Origin: Calamus simplicifolius
Taxonomy: Eukaryota; Streptophyta; Magnoliopsida; Arecales; Arecaceae
Direction of reading: 5' to 3'
Assembly (NCBI GenBank): GCA_900491605.1
Contig: UESW01004354.1
Location: forward strand, 298,243 to 362,242
DNA length: 64,000 bases
Shown: positions 10,900 to 21,652 of the stretch, piece by piece
Layout: each line of letters opens with the position of its first letter
Position numbering within the stretch: position 1 is the stretch's first letter
Made by a program: the position numbers and the translations under genes
The notes under the pieces: model-generated
Seen by the model: the letters and a program-made list of their open reading frames with translations, nothing else
Told to the model about the DNA's origin: nothing
Database searches by the model: none

Positions 10900-11340
10900 C
10901 CACTTGGTCATTCTCCCCGATGTCTCGGGACGGTGAACAACCGTCTTGATGGGTTGGTCGGTTAGGACCGTTACGGAGTGTGCTTGGAAATACGGCCATA
11001 GCTTTCGAACTGAGGTGATCAAGCCAACACCATCTTTTCAATCCTGCTGTACCTCGTCTCCGCATCGCGGAGCAGCCTACTCACATAGTAGATCGGCTTC
11101 TGGATCTTGCCTTCTTCCTTGATCAGCACCGAGCAGACCGCACCCTCCGAAACGGCCAGATACAGGAATAAGGTCTCTCCTGGGGTCGGACTGCTGAGGA
11201 GTGGGGGCGAGCCGAGGTACTTCTTGAGATCTTGAAATGACCTTCTGGCATTCGGGAGTCCACTGGAAATTCTTGGCCGATCGGAGAGTTTTGAAGAAGG
11301 GGAGGCATCTCTCGGCCGACCGTGCCACAAAGCGGTTAAG
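10900..11340 (-). pseudogene. RNase H domain adjoining RT
   Basis: The minus strand encodes the RT thumb to RNase H region: FLYLAVSEGAVCSVLIKEEG, then KPIYYVSRLLRDAETRYS and ITSVRKLWPYFQAHSVTV. This is the usual RNase H-like domain behind RT in Ty3 Pol, which degrades the RNA strand of the hybrid. It is spread over three frames (breaks near 11280, 11020 and 10900), so it is inactive here. Confidence 0.8.
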
Positions 11341-11934
11341 GGCCGCTATCCTCCCGGTTAGGCGCTGGACCTCTTTAATGGATGCTGGGGGCGCCATTTG
11401 TTGGAGAGCTTGGATCTTCTGGGGTTAGCTTCGATGCCTCGCTGGGAGACCATGAAGCCGAGGAACTTCCCCGAGTTGACGCCGAAGGCGCACTTGGTCG
11501 GGTTGAGTTTCATCCCATATCTGCGCAACGTCGCAAAGCTCTCCGAGAGGTCCTCAACATGCTGTGATGCCTCCTTGCTTTTGACCAGCATGTCGTCCAC
11601 GTACACCTCCATGTTCCGGCCGATTTGCTCCTTGAACACTTTGTTGACCAGCCGCTGGTAGGTCGCCCCTGCATTTTTAAGACCAAAAGGCATAACACGG
11701 TAACAGTAGGTACCTCGGTCGGTTATGAAGGCAGTCTTTTCTTCATCCTCGGGGGCCATTCGGATCTGATTGTAGCCGGAATAGGCGTCCATGAATGACA
11801 GCATCTGGTGGCCTGAGGTGGCATCCACGAGCTGATCGATCCGAGGGAGGGGGAAGCTGTCCTTCGGGCAGGCTTTGTTAAGGTCGGTGAAGTCGATGCA
11901 GATCCTCCATTTGCCGTTCGACTTTTTCACCATG
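11340..11934 (-). pseudogene. pol: Reverse transcriptase core
   Basis: Motifs in order are KSNGKWRICIDFTDLNKACP, then LPRIDQLVD, FMDAYSGYNQI, YRVMPFGLKNAGATYQ and the catalytic VYVDDMLVKSK. These are the RT signature of Ty3 elements, with the YVDD box carrying two of the catalytic aspartates. The enzyme copies element RNA into DNA. The domain is entered at its N-terminus by the insertion at 11935. The frame breaks near 11360, just after FLGFMVSQRGIEANP. Confidence 0.9.
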
Positions 11935-11939
11935 ACAAC

Positions 11940-13316
11940 TGATGAGGGGTAAAATCATCATTGCATTGTTGACCACTCACATCGGCGATGGGGTCACGCC
12001 CAGTCCAAATGCCCTGCTTGCCAGCTGGCCTCTTGGCGTGACATGCTAGCAACAAGAGTCTCCTCATAATGAAAAAGAGAACAAGAGGGAAAAGAAGGGC
12101 CACGTCATGTGCGTGGGTTCTGGGCCCCCTCATTAATATCTGGCAGTCAAATCAATAGGCTGGAGCATTTAATGGTGCAGAAACGGTCATAATGACTTAG
12201 CCAGCATTTAATGGAATAAAAAGAGAGGAGAAAGCATACTTCGGCCAACATGCCTCGGAAAATATAGTTCGGCAAATATACTTCGGCCAACATAGCTCGG
12301 CCAGCATAGCTCGGCCAGCCTCAGCATCAGTCAGCTTCAACATAGCTCGGCCAGCATAGCTCGGCCAGCCTCAGCATCAGCCAGCTTCAGCATAGCTCGG
12401 CCATCATAGCTCGGCCAGCATAGCTTGGCCAGCCTCAGCCTCAGCCAACTTCAGCATAGCTCGGCCAACATAGCTCGGCCAGCCTCAGCCTCAGCCAGCT
12501 TCAGCATAGCTCGGCCAACATGCCTCGGCAAATATAGTTCGGCAAATATAGTTCGGCCTCCACAACCACGCTATGTCTTTTGCATCAAGGCATTTATGAC
12601 CTCATAAAGGCCACATATATCCACCTGCTTTAAGGCATTCAATGCCTTATTTTCTTCCCTGCTTTAAGGCATTTATGGCTGCCACGTTCGCCCTTTATGC
12701 CTCGGCACCTACCTCCCGAGCCTCCGCCAGCCATGATGACTGAACCACAACACCTCTGCGGAATCTGAGAGTTCAAGTGGATTTCAAACAAGGAATCATG
12801 CCAAAATGTGGCCTAGGACCTACAATAGTGGCCTAGGGACCATGCAGCCACTGAGTCTCAAACCATCGGCCAGCTCTCCCCGCCTCCCAGCCGTCGATCC
12901 TCTAACTAACCAGATATGGATCCTACCGGCCCTGTAACAACCTGATTCGAATCCGTTTCGAATCCCAACAACTTTCAGACCTCATCCAGAGCACGTCCAA
13001 GAAGTCAGCTGACCGCCTATAAATACTACCACCCTCAAGCCTCTCAGGTACGGCTATTCTACGCCTATTTTTCATTCGCAGTTCTCACACTCCGCCATGA
13101 AAGCTCCCACAAGAGCTCGGAGGAACTCTTCCTGGGGGATCCTTCTCCCCATATTTGTTGATTGCTGGTCTCCACTGACTTGGGCATCGAAGGGTCTTCC
13201 GTAGAGGGCCACCCCCAACGCCTCTCGCGTGAGGACTGTCTTGCAGGTCCGCCCAGAGGGAGCCCACGCTGCAGCTCGACTGTGCCCGAGTCGGAGGACG
13301 GATCCCAGTGGCAACA
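11940..13316 (+). repeat. 5' LTR of the nested element
   Basis: 1377 bp. TATA (TATAAAT) is at 13018-13024; the transcript start is expected about 30 bp further. U3 holds the AGCTCGGCCAGCAT array (12240-12560). Compared with the 3' LTR it lacks about 30 bp near 12768 (the GACGCGGGAGAG segment) and some array units. Confidence 0.93.
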
Positions 13317-13318
13317 GA

Positions 13319-13336
13319 TTGGTGCTAGAGGAAGGG
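13319..13336 (+). other. Primer binding site of the nested element
   Basis: TTGGTGCTAGAGGAAGGG begins two bases after the LTR and differs from the sister element's PBS (20738-20755) by one base. Confidence 0.7.
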
Positions 13337-13400
13337 CCTCAAGTCCCATTAAACTTGAAAAAAGGAGACAAGGATCTCGATCTGGAAGAGAACCTCTCCA

Positions 13401-13601
13401 ATGGCTAATCGGAGAAGGGTAACTTCTGAAGCCCAGGACCGGGTCGCCTCCCAGAGACCCGATCCGATGAGTATCGTGGCACTGCTGCCGCCACCAGCTA
13501 AGACTCCGTCGCCACCAGCTGTCCTAGTGACCCAGGATCCGTTCACCACACTGGTCCAGCAGGTCCAAGCACTAACCCATTTGATTCAGGGACGCCATTA
13601 A
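13401..13601 (+). pseudogene. gag: Truncated gag N-terminus
   Basis: 67 codons start MANRRRVTSEAQDRVASQRP and end in a stop just after FTTLVQQVQALTHLIQ. They align with the start of gag in the minus-strand element. The rest of gag is deleted; 13600-13980 holds only scraps, including a piece like the LTR (TAAGGCATTTATGGC, 13818-13905). Confidence 0.85.
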
Positions 13602-13985
13602 GCTCCCCGTCCAGCTACTCCTGCTCTGCATCCGCGGACCCCCCTCGTCGTCCTGAGGGAGCTGGCCAGCCCTTCAAGTGGTATGTGACAAGGATCTCCC
13701 CAGATCTCGGCGGGCCCGATCTCTCTCTCTGGTGTCCTCTCGCCAGGACTCGACGCCGTCTCCGCCTTCTTCCTGCCTCGGCACAACATATCGGCTTCCA
13801 TAGCCGCGCTCGCACTAAGGCATTTATGGCCTCATAAAGGCCATGTGCATCTAGCTGCTTTAAGGCATTTAATGCCTTATCTCCTTCCATCATTAAGGCA
13901 TTTATGGCTGCCGCGTTGCCCCCTAAGCACCTTTTGCGTGAGGAAGGATGGCGTCATAAAGCCAAGATAAGGAGTTCTTGACTCC

Positions 13986-14370
13986 ATGCTTCATAGAAGT
14001 CCAACGTCCAGCTTCAACCTCGGCCAGTGGATCTACCGTACCACACAGAGAGTCCCCACAAGCGAGACCCCGTTATGGATGGCCTTCGGCATAGAAGCTA
14101 TCATCCTCGTGGAGATAGGACCCCCCTATCCGCGGATGCTATCATGCCTCCAGAGTCAAAGGGAGATCCTTCTCGCCCGGCGACCCTGTTCTCCGGAAAG
14201 CATCTGTCTCCAAACCGCTGAAGCAAGGAAAACTGGCACCAAACTGGGAAGGCCCGTACCAAGTAGCGGAGACCATTGGACCGAGAACCTACAAGCTGCA
14301 AGATCTAAATGGAAAGTCTGTCCCCCGACGTGGAACTCGGACAATCTCTGTAAGTATTATCAATAGGGTA
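13986..14370 (+). pseudogene. Integrase C-terminal remnant
   Basis: Encodes WIYRTTQRVPTSETPLWMAF and then, after an internal deletion, a tail whose frames match the end of integrase at 9050-9180 (words such as YKLQDLNGKSV). All catalytic residues are missing. It marks where the internal deletion that removed protease to integrase core ended. Confidence 0.85.
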
Positions 14371-14529
14371 TGTCCTCTATAAGTCCATTTTGATATGCCT
14401 TATTATACCTTTCTGTCGGCACGTATTTTCATAATTTGCAATGTGAATCATCACACATTATGTTGCCAAAGATTGCGAAAAGAAACAGGTGCTGCTCACC
14501 AATCCTCGGCACGACCGAGTTGCCTATTT

Positions 14530-15290
14530 GCACAGGAAATCTCCGAACCTCGGCTGGGCCGAGCAACAAATCTCCGAACCTCGGTTGGGCCGAGCAATAA
14601 ATCTCCGAACCTCGGCTAGGCTGAGCAATGATCTCTGAAGCCCCGGCCAGAGCCGGAGTGCATCTCTCATTATTGGAAGCCCCGGCCAGAGCCAGAGTGC
14701 ATCTCTTATTACCGGAAGCCCTGGCCAGAGCCGGAGTGCATCTCTCATTATTGGAAGCCCCGGCCAGAGCCGGAGTGCATCTCTTATTACCAGAAGCCCC
14801 GGCCAGAGCCAAAGTGCGTAAGCCCCGGTTAGAGCCGGAGTGCATCTCTCATTATCGGAAGCCCCGGCCAGAGCCGGAGTGCATCTCTTATTATCAAAAG
14901 CCCGGCCAGAGCCGGAGTGCATCTCTCATTATCGGAAGCCCCGGCCAGAGCCGAAGTGCATCTTTTATTATCAAAAGCCCCGGCCAGAGCCGGAGTGCAT
15001 CTCTCATTATTGGAAGCCCCGCCAGAGCCGGAGTGCATCTCTTATTACCAGAAGCCCCGGCCGGAGCCGAAGTACGTAAGCCCCGGTTAGAGCCGGAGTG
15101 CATCTCTCATTATTGGAAGCCCCGGCCAGAGCCGGAGTGCATCTCTCACTATTGGAAGCCCTGGCCAGAGCCGAAGTGCGTAAGCCCCGGCCAGAGCCAG
15201 AGTGCATCTCTTATTACCGAAAGCCCCGGCCAGAGCCGGAGTGCATCTCCTATTTATCTAAAACCTCGGCCAAGACCGAGTGACATATCA
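14530..15290. repeat. 39-bp hairpin tandem array (CCGGCCAGAGCCGG)
   Basis: About 18 units of 39 bp: GAAGCCCCGGCCAGAGCCGGAGTGC plus a pyrimidine-rich CATCTCTCATTATTG spacer. The array begins with three CTCGGCTGGGCCGAG units like those at 7880-8905, which links the arrays of the two elements. Open frames across it are artefacts of the 39-bp (13-codon) period. Confidence 0.92.
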
Positions 15291-16015
15291 GAACCCTCGG
15301 CTAAAAGCTGAGGAAGTTTGTTATCAATCTTGAAGGCTCGGCAACACCGAGTAATTTATTATTATTTGAAGCCTCGGTCACAACCGAGTAGCAATTAATA
15401 TTGTAAGCCTCGGTTACAACCGAGTAGCATCTTGGAAGGCTCGGCAACATCGAGTATTTTATTATTTGAAGCCTCGGTCACAACCGAGTAGCACCTTGGA
15501 AGGCTCAGCAACACCGAGTAATTTATTATTTGAATCATCGGCTGTAACCGAGTAGCATTTTTGAAGGCTCGGCAACATCGACTAATTTATTTGGAAGCCT
15601 CGGTTACAACCGAGTAGCATCTTGGAAGGCTTGGCAACACTGAGTAATTTATTATGTGAATCATCGGCTGCAACCGAGTAGCATCTTGGAAGGCTCGGCA
15701 ACACCGAGTAATTTATTTGGAAGCCTGGTTACAACCAAGTGGCATGTTTGGAAGCCTCGGTTACAACCGAGTAGCATCTTGGGAAGGCTCGGCAACAACG
15801 AGTAATTTGTTATTTGAAGGCTCGGAAACACCGAGTAATTTATTATTTGAAGCCTCGGTTACAACCGAGTAGCAATTAATATTTGGAAGCCTCGGTTACA
15901 ACCGAGTAGCATCTTGAGAAGGCTCGGCAACAACTGAGTAATAAATTCCCAGAGCATCGGCCAAAGACCGAGTGATATATTTTTGAAGGCTCGGCGACAA
16001 CCGAGTAATAAATTC
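15291..16015. repeat. CTCGGTTACAACCGAG hairpin tandem array
   Basis: Two alternating hairpin units, CTCGGTTACAACCGAG and CTCGGCAACACCGAG, are separated by TAGCATCTTGGAAGG and TAATTTATTATTTGAAG spacers. It is a third variant of the CGG...CCG fold-back design, and AT-rich in its spacers. Confidence 0.9.
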
Positions 16016-16134
16016 ATCCATAAAAGTACACTCTTTCTAAACCCATTTTTATTCATTGAATTAAGTTTAGTTTTTAAAAGGCCTGCGAAATTTTTATAAC
16101 TCTCCTTGAAAGTTACAATGAGAAGCAGGTCATA

Positions 16135-16520
16135 AAAAGCCCCGGCCAGAGCCGGAGTGCATCTTTTATCATCAAAAGCCCCGGCCAGAGCCAGAGTACA
16201 TCTCTTATTATTAAAATCCCCGGCCAGAGCCGGAGTGCATCTCTTATTATCAAAAGCCCCGGCCAGAGCCGGAGTGCATATCTTATTATCAAAAGCCTCG
16301 GCCAGAGCCGAAGGGCATCACCTATTAACAGAAACCTCGGCCAAGACCGAGTGACATGTCAGAACCCTCGGCTAAAGCCGGAGGGAATTTCTTATTGATC
16401 TTCAAAAGCCCCGGCCAAAGCCGGAGTGCATCTCTTATTATCAAAAGCCTCGGCCGAAGACTGAGTGATATATTTCTACAGCCTCGGCCAATCCGAGTGA
16501 TACAGCACTAAAGCTTCGTC
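16135..16520. repeat. Second block of CCGGCCAGAGCCGG hairpin repeats
   Basis: About nine units of 38-40 bp of the same type as 14530-15290, then a few CTCGGCCAAGACCGAG units. A non-repetitive stretch of about 120 bp (16016-16134) separates it from the previous array. Confidence 0.88.
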
Positions 16521-16706
16521 CCAGCCGGATAATTTCTCGGACACTCTAGTGCAACTAAAGCACCTTATTTTACTTCAGCAAGAGGGCCGCCCAGGCCTTT
16601 CTCTAACCTACACAGAGATAAATACTTCCTCTATAGAGGATCGAATGACACGTCCCCTAAATAAGATTGCTCCAGAATTCTACTCCCTATATCCAAAATT
16701 ACACTT

Positions 16707-16729
16707 CGGACTAGGGAGTGGGGGGCATG
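16707..16729 (+). other. Polypurine tract before the 3' LTR
   Basis: GGACTAGGGAGTGGGGGGCATG directly precedes the LTR start at 16730. A purine run here primes plus-strand DNA synthesis in LTR elements. Confidence 0.7.
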
Positions 16730-18188
16730 TGATGAGGGGTAAAATCGTCATTGCATTGTTGACCACTCACATCGGCGATGGGGTCACGCCCAGTCCAAAT
16801 GCCCTGCTTGCCAGCTGGCCTCTTGGCGCGACATGCTAGCAACAAGAGTCTCCTCATAATGAAGAAAGAGAACAAGAGAGAAAAGAAGGGCCACGTCATG
16901 TGCGTGGGTTCTGGGCCCCCTCATTAATATCTGGCAGTCAAATCAATAGGCTGGAGCATTTAATGGTGCAGAAACGGTCATAATGACTTAGCCAGCATTT
17001 AATGGAATAAAAAGAGAGGAGAAAGCATACTTCGGCCAACATGCCTCGGAAAATATAGTTCGGCAAATATACTTCGGCCAACATAGCTCGGCCATCATAG
17101 CTCGGCCAGCATAGCTCGGCCAGCCTCAGCATCAGCCAGCTTCAACATAGCTCGGCCAGCATAGCTCGGCCAGCATAGCTCGGCCAGCCTCAGCATCAGC
17201 CATCTTCAGCATAGCTCGGCCATCATAGCTCGGCCAGCATAGCTCGGCTAGCCTCAGCCTCAGCCAGCTTCAGCATAGCTCGGCCAACATAGCTCGGCCA
17301 GCCTCAGCCTCAGCCAGCTTCAGCATAGCTCGGCCAACATGCCTCGGCAAATATAGTTCGGCCAACATGCCTCGGCAAATATAGTTCGGCAAATATAGTT
17401 CGGCCTCCACAACCACGCTATGTCTTTTGCATCAAGGCATTTATGACATCATAAAGGCCACATATATCCACCTGCTTTAAGGCATTCAATGCCTTATTTT
17501 CTTCCCTGCTTTAAGGCATTTATGGCTGCCACGTTCGCCCTTTATGCCTCGGCACCTACCTCCGCCGAGCCTCCGCCAGCCATGATGACTGAACCACAAC
17601 ACCTCTGCAGAATCTGACGCGGGAGAGTTCAAGTTCACTGTAACAGAATAAGATTCCAAACAAGGAATCATGCCAAAATGTGGCCTAGGACCTACAATAG
17701 TGGCCTAGGGACCATGCAACCACTGAGTCTCGAACCATCGGCCAGCTCTCCCCGCCTCCCAGCCGTCGATCCTCTAACTAACCAGATACGGATCCTACCG
17801 GCCCTGTAACAACCTGATTCGAATCCGTTTCAAATCCCAACAACTTTCAGACCTCATCCAGAGCATGTCTAAGAAGTCAGGTGACCGCCTATAAATACTA
17901 CCACCCTCAAGCCTCTCAGGTACGGCTATTCTACGCCTATTTTTCATTCGCAGTTCTCACACTCCGCCATGAAAGCTCCCACAAGAGCTTGGAGGAACTC
18001 TTCCCGGGGGATCCTTCTCCCCATATTTGTTGATTGCTGGTCTCCACTGACTTGGGCATCGAAGGGTCTTCCGCAGAGGGCCACCCCCAACGCCTCTCGC
18101 GTGAGGACTGTTTTGCAGGTCGCCCAGGAGGGAGCCCACGCTGCAGCTCGACTGCGCCCGAGTCGGAGGACGGATCCCAGCGGCAACA
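16730..18188 (+). repeat. 3' LTR of the nested element
   Basis: 1459 bp, TGATGAGGGG to GGCAACA, TATA at 17890-17896, U3 array at 17030-17410. It keeps the 30-bp segment that the 5' LTR lost. Confidence 0.94.
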
Positions 18189-18193
18189 ACAAC

Positions 18194-18429
18194 ATTTGAC
18201 AGCCAGTTCGGATAATTTACCTCTCGGACGAAGTTGGCCTTTATGAGCTTGTCGACCTCTTCTTCAATGGCTCTCTGCGCTCTGGGGCGAAGCTTCTCTT
18301 CTTCTGCTTAATAGGCCTGTGCCTCTCGTCCACATTGAGGCGGTGGACGAGGACTTCGGTGCTGATTCCTGGCATGTCAGAGGCGGTCCAGGCGAAGATG
18401 TCAGCATTGCTCTGGAGGAACCTAATCAA
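18194..18429 (-). pseudogene. Reverse transcriptase, N-terminal piece split off by the nested insertion
   Basis: The minus strand encodes FLQSNADIFAWTASDMPGI and then HRLNVDERHRPIKQKKR, the conserved lead-in to RT in plant Ty3 elements. The segment ends at the target duplication ACAAC (18189-18193). The rest of RT resumes at 11934 on the far side of the plus-strand element, starting MVKKSNGKWRICIDF. The frame shifts near 18280. Together the two pieces account for an RT domain without missing sequence apart from the insertion. Confidence 0.8.
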
Positions 18430-19432
18430 TCTGTGCCGAGACTCTCTTTGAGTAGCGACCCGATCCTTGTAGTTCGGTCGGGCCGAGCTTCGTCCAATGG
18501 TATTTCCTCCAGTTCTTCTGCCGGTTCTCCTCGTTGTTCGGCGAAGTCTTCACGAGCGTCTAGCCCGTCAACTTCGGGCATTCTAGACTGAAGGCTCGTA
18601 ACAAAACATTGCCGAGCCATGGCTTGACTTCCCCGAACCACTCCAACTCTTTGTTCGGTGGGGAACTTCATAGATAGATGCGGGATAGAGACAACCGCCT
18701 TGAGGGACATCAAGCCGGGTCTGCCGAATATGGCGTTGTATGGGGATCTGAGGTCGGTTACTAGAAATCGGTCTGTACAGTAGTCACAAGGGGCCATGCT
18801 CCCGCGCGGACCGTCAGGGTGACAACCCCTTCTGGGATGATGACGTCGCCGGTGAATCCCATCAGAGCGGAATCCACGGCTCGAAGGTTTTCCATGAGCA
18901 ATTTCATCCTGGCAAACACACCGAGGTACAAAACATTTACCGAACTTCCACTATCGACGAGGATTCGGCTTACATCATAATTGTCCAAATTAAGGGATAC
19001 AACAAGTGCGTCATCATGGGGAAGCTGTATCCCAAGGAGATCATCATTGAAAAAGGAGAGTTCGCCGGTGCGTGCCTTCTTCGGCACCGGTGCATCGCCA
19101 TCGCCCCTGGAGCTCGATCCGCCGGCCTCCTCAATCATGTTGATACGGCCAATCACAGGCGGATTTGGTGGAGGAGGGAGTTGTGGGAGCTCGGGCTGGC
19201 GGTCACCTCCTTGTTGCTGTGGCTCGGGTGCCCTCCTGAACTGATCCAGCCGTCCCCGCCGGATCAACCTTTCTATTTCATTCTTCAGCTGCCAGCATTC
19301 TTCGGTGTCATGACCATGCTCCCTATGGTAGCGGCAGTACTTGGCGGGATCTCTTCGGGTCGGGTTCCCTCGGAGAGGTACGGGCCGGGGAAGTTGACGC
19401 TCTATCTCCATGAGGATTTGCGCTCGGGGCAC
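18430..19432 (-). pseudogene. Gag nucleocapsid and aspartic protease region
   Basis: The frame opens with a zinc-knuckle-like Cys/His segment (CRYHREHGHDTEECW, near 19290-19340), which in Tat elements ends Gag. Next comes an Asp protease with the active-site motif ILVDSGSSVNVLY near 18930-18965 and the downstream segment SPYNAIFGRPGL (18690-18780), typical of the protease to RT linker. The protease releases the Pol enzymes from the polyprotein. A frameshift near 18765-18795 separates the two parts. The second part ends in an acidic linker that runs up to RT. Confidence 0.75.
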
Positions 19433-19434
19433 AG

Positions 19435-20673
19435 TCAGCGGAGTATAGCGATCAAATCATCTAGGAGGACTCCGGAGCGATTTCTTGGCGGCAGTGGAGG
19501 GACCCTTTGGCGGCGAGGCGGACTTGGCCGGCGGACGGGGCGGTGTCTGTCAGGGGCTTTGGGCTCCTGCTTCTTCCTTGCTTGCTCAGCACGGACCGCC
19601 CTCCGCGATTCCTCGACCCTGGCATATTTGTCTGCAAGGGCCATCATATCAGAGAGACATGGGGGTAGCTGACCTCCATTGCCAAATAGAAGTCGCTCTC
19701 CTCGAAACTCCCCCCGCTAGGGCGGACATAGCCACCTCATGATTAAGGTGGTCCACCTCTAACATGGCCTTGTTGAAACGGCCAAGATAATTTCTCAAGG
19801 ACTCCCCCTCTCTTTGTTTGACTTCGGAGAGGGAGTCGGATCTTCGACGGTGGCGGCGGCTGCTGACGAACTGGCCAATAAAAAGGCGGCTCAGCTCGTC
19901 GAAAGAATCAATGGAACCCGGCTTCAGGGCGTTGAACCAGGTCCGGGCGGATCCTCTGAGGGTGGATGGGAAGGCTCGGCAGAGGACCGCATCAGATGCT
20001 CCGTGGAACATCATTATCGATCGGAAGCTACTAAGATGGTCGTCCGGATCAGTGGAGCCGTGATAGGGTTCGACGGCTGGCAGCTTGACGTGGGAGGGAA
20101 TCACTTCCTCCATGATCCCCTTAGAGAAAGGGATGCCCTGCTCCGCCTTGGGCTGGGGTGGATTGGTCTGCTTGGCGGCGTCCAGCTCCTGACGCATCTC
20201 TTGGATCTGACGGCGGATCTCCTCCTCACCAGCTAGAGGAGGAGCCGGGCGCGGGAATCGTAGAGACGGCGTGGAATCATGATGAGATGTCACCGGAGAA
20301 AGGGAGCGGGCTCGCCGAGATCTAGGAGGATCTCTATCATAACCGGTTCGCGGGACCGGTTTGTTCCCCCGGGGCGAAGTGGGGGATCCGCTGATTCACG
20401 CGGATCAGAGGAGGAGGTCGCCGGCGAAGAAGAAATCGCCGCCTCCCTCTGGGGACGCGAAGCAGGAGGAGCTGCAAGACGCTCCTGAACCAGGTGGGTG
20501 AGGGCCTGGACTTGCTGGACCAGCGTAGCGAACTGGTCTTGGGTCACCGGAATAGCAGGCGGCGACGGAGTCTCGACCGGTGGGGGTTGCGGCGCCGTAG
20601 CGCCAGTCGGATCAGGCCTTTGGGAGGCGACCTGATCTTGGGCATCAGAGGTTGCTCTTCTCCGGTTGGCCAT
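19435..20673 (-). pseudogene. gag: gag of the Tat element, capsid part
   Basis: Translation starts at MANRRRATSDAQDQ, 65 bp inside the PBS. The same start is kept in the plus-strand element at 13401. A proline-rich N-terminus and a stretch beginning FATLVQQVQALTHL come first; after a frameshift near 20290 follows the retrotransposon gag core (STLRGSARTWFNALKPGSI, then FDELSRLFIGQF), the typical capsid fold of plant Ty3 Gag. A further frameshift near 19650 leads into a basic, proline-rich segment. Gag packages the element RNA in a virus-like particle. The reading frame is broken at least twice, so no full Gag can be made from this copy. Confidence 0.8.
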
Positions 20674-20737
20674 CGGAGAGGTTCTTCTCCGGATTTAGAT
20701 CCTTGTCTCCTTTCTTCAAGTTTAATGGGACTTGAGA

Positions 20738-20755
20738 CCCTTCCTCTAGCGCCAA
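20738..20755 (-). other. Primer binding site of the minus-strand element
   Basis: Two bases inside the LTR end the minus strand reads TTGGCGCTAGAGGAAGGG. The TGG start pairs with a tRNA CCA end, and the same sequence occurs at the same place in the plus-strand element at 13319. The matching tRNA was not identified. Confidence 0.7.
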
Positions 20756-20757
20756 TC

Positions 20758-20966
20758 TGTTGCCGCCGGGATCCGTCCTCCGACTCGGGCGCGGTCGATC
20801 TCCAGGAAGAGGGTGGCGGACCTGCAAAAAGGGAAGTCCGCACGCGGGGGGACGCCGGGGGTGGCCCTCCGCGGAAGACCCTCCGACGCTCAAGTCAGTG
20901 AAGAGGGAATCGGCGATCAACCAGACAGTGGGGAGGTGGATCTCTCCGGGAGACCTCTCCGGGGGC

Positions 20967-21000
<34 letters not shown>

Positions 21001-21652
21001 AGAGTTGCCTCAGGGGATATGCGTACCTGGGGAATGTGTGAGTCTCATACTTATAGACGGTCACTTGGGACTTGAGCGCCTTCTGGAAGGTTCGGAGGTT
21101 GTTACGATACGGAGACGGATAGAATCAGGCCGTTATGGGGCCGTTATAGTCCGTACCCTGTTTGTTCAAAGATCGACGGCTGGGAGAGCTCCTTGACGTC
21201 TCGAGATCCGGTCAGGTAGGCCCAGGGCGGTTATGGTAGGCTTTAGGCCACGTTCCGACATGATTCTTTATCTAGGGTGCCGTTCTGATAGGCTAGGGCT
21301 CTCCCGCGTCAAGTTCCGCGGAGGTAGGTGTTAGGCTGTGGATCGCTTGATGGAACCGAGCCATAGAAGAGATCGAGCTACAGAAGAGACCGAGCTACAG
21401 GAGCCCGGAGGGGGCCGAGCTAGGGAAGCCCGGAAGGGCCGAGCTATGGAAGCCCGGAAGGGCCGAGCTATAGAAGCCCGGGAGGGCCGAGCTAGGGAAG
21501 CCCGGTAGGGCCGAGCTACGGAAGCCCGGAAGGGCCGAGCTACGGAAGCCCGGAAGGGCCGAGCTATGGAAGCCCGGAGGGATTAAGGGGAGGGGGCTAG
21601 CCTTGACCGCCTCGCACGGATATTAATGTAATGACGATTTTACCCCTCAACA
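20758..21652 (-). repeat. 5' LTR of the minus-strand Tat element
   Basis: The LTR reads TGTTGAGGGG... to ...CGGCAACA on the minus strand, 895 bp, with TG/CA ends. A TATA-like box (plus strand ACTTATA, 21049-21055) lies where the related LTRs have theirs. It carries a (GA)n run at 20970-20997 and an array of about 23-bp units (AGCCCGGAAGGGCCGAGCTA type) at 21335-21585. It shares both ends and its R/U5-like part with the LTRs at 2431-3906, 11940-13316 and 16730-18188 but lacks their longer U3, so it belongs to a sister family. The flank after it starts TTTGG; the matching TSD lies outside the window. Confidence 0.85.

Larger units (their letters stand above)
11940..18188 (+). mobile_element. 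Nested internally deleted Tat-type LTR retrotransposon
   Basis: LTRs at 11940-13316 and 16730-18188 share TGATGAGGGG starts and GGCAACA ends. Target duplications ACAAC stand at 11935-11939 and 18189-18193. Inside are a PBS, 67 codons of gag, the integrase C-terminus and hairpin arrays, but no protease, RT or RNase H. It therefore depended on a helper, probably a full element of its own family. It inserted into RT of the minus-strand element. Close LTR similarity suggests a fairly recent insertion. Confidence 0.95.
1..21652 (-). mobile_element. Decayed Ty3 (Metaviridae) LTR retrotransposon, Tat type, 3' end outside window
   Basis: The 5' LTR is at 20758-21652 and the coding order down the minus strand is gag, protease, RT, RNase H, second RNase H, integrase. 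Integrase after RNase H defines Ty3, and a second archaeal-type RNase H is known from the Tat lineage. After integrase come about 9 kb of tandem hairpin repeats and antisense ORFs, also a Tat habit. The element is cut by two younger insertions, 11940-18188 and 2431-3906. Removing those and one copy of the 545-bp duplication leaves more than 13 kb. Frameshifts in gag, protease, RT and integrase make it non-functional. No 3' LTR is seen, so the left limit is the window edge. That positions 1-2430 belong to the same element is inference. Confidence 0.75.

Noticed and set aside
14530..16520. CRISPR-like arrays of repeats with spacers
   Set aside because: The spacers are themselves repeated and the DNA is eukaryotic retrotransposon sequence; no cas genes.
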